This document shows positions 60,586-64,000 of a DNA stretch of 64,000 nt, piece after piece. The notes beneath the pieces were generated by a model, which was not told where the DNA came from, made no database searches, and saw only the letters and a program-made list of their open reading frames with translations. Location of the stretch: positions 21,022,133 to 21,086,132 of the forward strand of contig NC_051432.1 of assembly GCF_001649575.2 (NCBI RefSeq), in the 5' to 3' direction. Within the stretch, counting starts at the first letter, position 1. Each line of letters opens with the position of its first letter. Position numbers and translations under genes: made by a program. This DNA comes from Kryptolebias marmoratus. Its lineage: Eukaryota > Chordata > Actinopteri > Cyprinodontiformes > Rivulidae.

Positions 60586-62830
60586 ACAATATTGTTTTTA
60601 AAGAGACTTCTTGTAATTTCATTTTTTTATTATTATTATTTTCATGTCTATGTTTCTGTTTTTAACTCTTTAGCAGTTCAATGCATTAAAACAAAACAAA
60701 GATTTGGTTCTATATCAGTTACTGAAACAAATTATTCACGACCTAAAAAAAAGAAGACTGCAGAGAAACAGGTATTGTTTTAAAATTACAAAGCACTTGT
60801 ACAAAACCTGACTCACAATTACCAAACAATACACAAAAACACTCTTTCAGTAATTTTGCAGTGACATGCAAAAAGCATTTTCTATGTTATGAATAATAAA
60901 AACATAAATTACCTTTTTATCTTGGAATATTAGTTGACTCACATGTACAGAGTGAAGCAAACTTTCAGAGTATTTGTTGCTGTTTATACCAGTGCAGCTG
61001 CAGTTTTCATCAAAAACAATAAATCCTGCTAAGTAAAAAATAATACTGATATACAGCAGGAATCGTAACGCAAGATTAGTTTTACACTAAAACGAATAAG
61101 CTCCATTCGCACAGAAACATCTTTTTTTTTTTTTTTTTACTTTTTAGCTAGTTTTATTGTGGATGATTGAAGAAGCAAACCTGCCTGCAGACGCCTCAAT
61201 TAATGATTAAATCGATTAATTGTTTTTAGTACAAAGACATAATAAACCAATAAATTTTAATTTAATCTTAAAACTGCATTGGTGCAGGGCTACTCTATCA
61301 GTCCTGTTGCATCAGGCTTGTTTATATCTATGAATTGGAACAAATTGATTAATCTTCAAATTACGAATCATAAATAATAAATTTAAAATTCTTTCTTGGT
61401 GTTATACAGATGGTTCAATGACTGTAGAAACAATGAAGCAAATCTGTATTTCTGAGGTGTAGAAATGATGCAAATAAATGAGCTGCTCAATGCCCTAGTA
61501 ATGTTTACTGTTGTCAGAATGTTTCTACTTTTTCTTTGCAGGTAATTAAGGTTGTTTTTTTTTTTACCACGTTGTCTTGATTTACACACAAACACATACA
61601 TACAGCAGAGGTCACCTTGACAGTGAGAATGGCCTCCAGTAACTGTTTTTGTTAGGCTCAGAGAATGAGAGCAGCCCGATGTTGTTACTGTTGTTTCACC
61701 AGCAAAGAGTGAACTGGCCTGAGGTGTTGGTTCTCTTGTCAGTGAAAGTCAATGACACTCTTTGGCTCAGTGAAAAGGCTCAGCTGGGGTCTTTTTTTAC
61801 CTCACATAAACACATGGATATGCACGAAGCCCACCCCATCTGTCAGTGGGCAAGAAGAATGATAAACGTTAGAAAGTCAGTCCAGTAAGTGCTTTTGACT
61901 TTTAGGGAAAATCATGAGTAAAATAATGGTGTTTGGGATGAGAAGATAAGATCTTTTATATTATGGCCTATACATCTGCCTAATGAGCATATGACCTTTA
62001 CTTTATGCTGATCTGAGATAATGACAAAAAAAGTATGCACAAAATAAATTTTAAATTTGCTTGTTATCTGTGCGCATACTGTGTGTGCACACATAAGCAC
62101 ACGGAGACATGAAAAATAGATAGGCTAACAGAAAATAAAAGGTAAAAGTGCAAAGCAGCTGTAAAAGACTAGATAAAAATAAAGCTATATTCCAAAACTG
62201 CAGCCTTCCTGGGGCACTGACAAGCACAGTATTTTATCTCTTTAATGATGTGACCAAGACAGACAGTTGATACACAGCCACTACTAACATCCATCCCCCA
62301 TTTTTTTTCCCCACTTTTTTGTGCAGGTGTGAAAGGCAGGGTACCACTAATATAAACAAGATAAGATAAGAATGACTCATTAAATACCTAAATGCAGATT
62401 TTGAGCCAGTAATGACTAACAGGGACAAATGGGGAGGGTATAGTATTAATTAATGGATTTAAGAATGGATTAGTTGCACCTTTTACAAAATCTGTTCTCA
62501 GACCAGGCAGTGAGGCATTTTTTGTAGAAAAAAAACAAAATTTCATAAATAATAAAAATTTAAAATTTAAAGTTCTAGGGTTGAGCATTTTAAGCAAAAA
62601 CACTCTTCAATTTTGTCTGGTAATTATTCTGTTTTTCTTCAATAATTTGACCCCCACCCACACACCCCTATCTGGTCCAGTTCCGCCAGTCTCGTCTAAC
62701 CCCCCCACCCACCAGCCACTGCTCCAAACATAAAACCAACTTACAGTTATAGCAAGCTGCTGCAGCCACTATATGCACTTGGAAATAACTGTTATATACA
62801 TATTTTATGTATATAATTTTGATTGATGAA

Positions 62831-62969
62831 GATGTAACGGATTGTAAAATAGTGTTCATATGAACTACTATCAAATTTTAACATTCCAGTTGTTCTAAGA
62901 TGGCAGCGATCCACTTTGTTCTTGGTTCTGCTTGGACTAGCTAGCAGCTTGTCAATTTGGTGAGAACTA
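62831..62969 (+). repeat. Two-copy repeat R2, copy 2
   Basis: It matches 56013-56150 in the same orientation. This copy reads GATGTAACGGATTGTAAAAT, ACATTCCAGTTGTTCTAAGA, TGGCAGCGATCC and TTGGTTCTGCTTGGACTAGC. It appears closer to the general fish consensus I recall than copy 1. Confidence 0.65.
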
Positions 62970-63217
62970 ATTTTTATTTCTCCAAACAGAGGGCATTTCA
63001 GGAGCTATCTACAACAGGTAATATATTAATTGTTCACAACCTTTCCACAGAACCCTACTTCAAAAGATCTGAACATTGGCTTAAACCTGAAAATGCAAAA
63101 TAACCACTTTTTCCATAAGTATTTTTCTTCTTACCGATCAACATGTACATATGTAAGATACCAGTCCTTGGTTCACATTTTGACAGTGCGATTCAGAGAG
63201 TTTAAGTTATTATGTTA

Positions 63218-63330
63218 ACACCAGAGAATCTAGATCCCTTTGAATTATTAGGATGTACTGGAGAAGACTTAACACATTGATGTGTCTCTCCCAGAATACC
63301 AGATTTTGCAACTAATGATGGAGCTTAAAG
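63218..63330 (+). mobile_element. Possible decayed Tc1/mariner tail fragment
   Basis: CCAGAGAATCT, GGATGTACTGGAGAAGACTT, ACTCTCCCA-like and ACCAGATTTTG blocks occur in the same order as in the C-terminal transposase part of the element at 33.9-34.6 kb (GAGAATCTTTGGGATGTGCT...). A short insertion separates the first two blocks. The frame is broken and no terminal repeat is seen. The match is short and could be coincidental. Confidence 0.3.
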
Positions 63331-64000
63331 TTGCAGAACTCCTGAAAGGTCATTTCTTTAATGAATTGGAGAATAAACTGTTTTCATATGGATTGTGCCA
63401 AAAAACAAAACAAAACAGAGATTTTTTCCACTCCTAAACAGTAATGATAACACTGTAATTATTACCCCTTCACTGTTGAGTTTTATTATTGTGTTGAACT
63501 TTTGCACTCTCATACACAAAAAGAACAAGTCACCTGTGCAAATTTGTAATAGTACAAAGTTTATTTTATAGCAAGTTTTTTTATGCTCGTTTTGTATAGA
63601 ACTGATGTCGTACTGTTCATGGACAACACCTTTTCCTTTATCCCTGTTATTGTTGTAATATTTTGATTTAGCTGTTAAAAACTGTGGATAAATGCCATGT
63701 GGGTGGGGAAAACCAGTTCACTCTGTCGCAAAACTGACACTTTTTTTGTTTTGAAAATACAGAGACTTAGTGCTGGGCTTGCCTCGTGACTCACTTCAGA
63801 GGTTGCAGGGTAAATTGTAATACCAACCCCCACATCTCTCACATTAATCATTTCTCTCTCTCTGGGAGGTCAAATAAAAGACAAAGTAGGGACAAAGTAC
63901 TGTAGGGATTGCATGTAAAACAAAACACACCCTTAGGGTTCCTGCTTCTTTTGTGTTTGAGTTTATTTCTGTTTTTGAGGTGTCAAAGCGGCAAAGTGAT

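Larger units (their letters stand above)
58138..60600 (+). other. Probable sgcz 3' untranslated region
   Basis: Sequence after the stop codon. The first 370 bases carry a degenerate minisatellite, described separately. From about 59.0 to 59.9 kb the sequence is T-rich with many short pyrimidine tracts. Candidate polyadenylation signals are ATTAAA at 58840, AATAAA at 59602, and a cluster at 60528-60585. The true 3' end cannot be fixed without transcript data, so the right edge is an estimate. Confidence 0.45.
60600..64000. other. Presumed intergenic DNA downstream of sgcz
   Basis: AT-rich sequence without a recognisable gene. It holds a 17-base T run at 61122-61138, C-rich tracts at 62651-62715, R2 repeat copy 2 at 62831-62969 and a possible decayed Tc1 tail at 63218-63330. 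The remaining stretches hold nothing I can name. Confidence 0.6.

Overview
The window looks like teleost fish genomic DNA. It is AT-rich, has long introns with GT-AG splice sites, contains many microsatellites, and carries repeats typical of ray-finned fish (Tc1/mariner relics, a tRNA-type SINE fragment, several old dispersed repeats). There are no bacterial-style operons or long open reading frames. Almost every open frame of 60-130 codons is chance or repeat sequence.

One gene can be supported: the 3' part of a sarcoglycan gene on the + strand, best read as zeta-sarcoglycan (sgcz). Four coding exons are visible at 15101-15223, 18503-18575, 41198-41321 and 57931-58137. They join in phase through introns of 3,279, 22,622 and 16,609 bases. 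Together they encode about 175 residues, the C-terminal extracellular part of a type II membrane protein of the dystrophin-associated complex, and end in a four-cysteine cluster with a Cys-Leu-Trp-Ser terminus. The exons for the cytoplasmic tail, membrane segment and N-terminal ectodomain were not found. They should lie upstream of base 1, so the first 15.1 kb reads as the tail of another long intron.

Layout. 1-15100: upstream intron, with a SINE fragment, one copy of a dispersed repeat, small microsatellites, a possible minus-strand exon near 0.9-1.1 kb and a palindromic AP-1/MARE-like motif close to the first exon. 15101-18575: two exons and a short intron with an old dispersed repeat. 18576-41197: long intron with a 42-base minisatellite, a LINE-like tail, a CpG-rich island with a good splice donor and small ORF (29.4-29.8 kb), a nest of two Tc1-like transposons (33.2-34.9 kb), a large GT microsatellite, a second CpG-richer patch, and a strong 114-base fold-back just before the next exon. 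41322-57930: long intron with further repeats. 57931-60.6 kb: terminal exon and probable 3' UTR, which carries a degenerate minisatellite of about 50 bases. 60.6-64 kb: presumed intergenic DNA with one copy of a two-copy repeat.

I saw no CRISPR array, operon or evidently new multi-gene system. The points most worth checking are the intronic CpG island, the nested Tc1 elements (the inner one has DD36E-type spacing), the fold-back next to an exon and the 3' UTR minisatellite.
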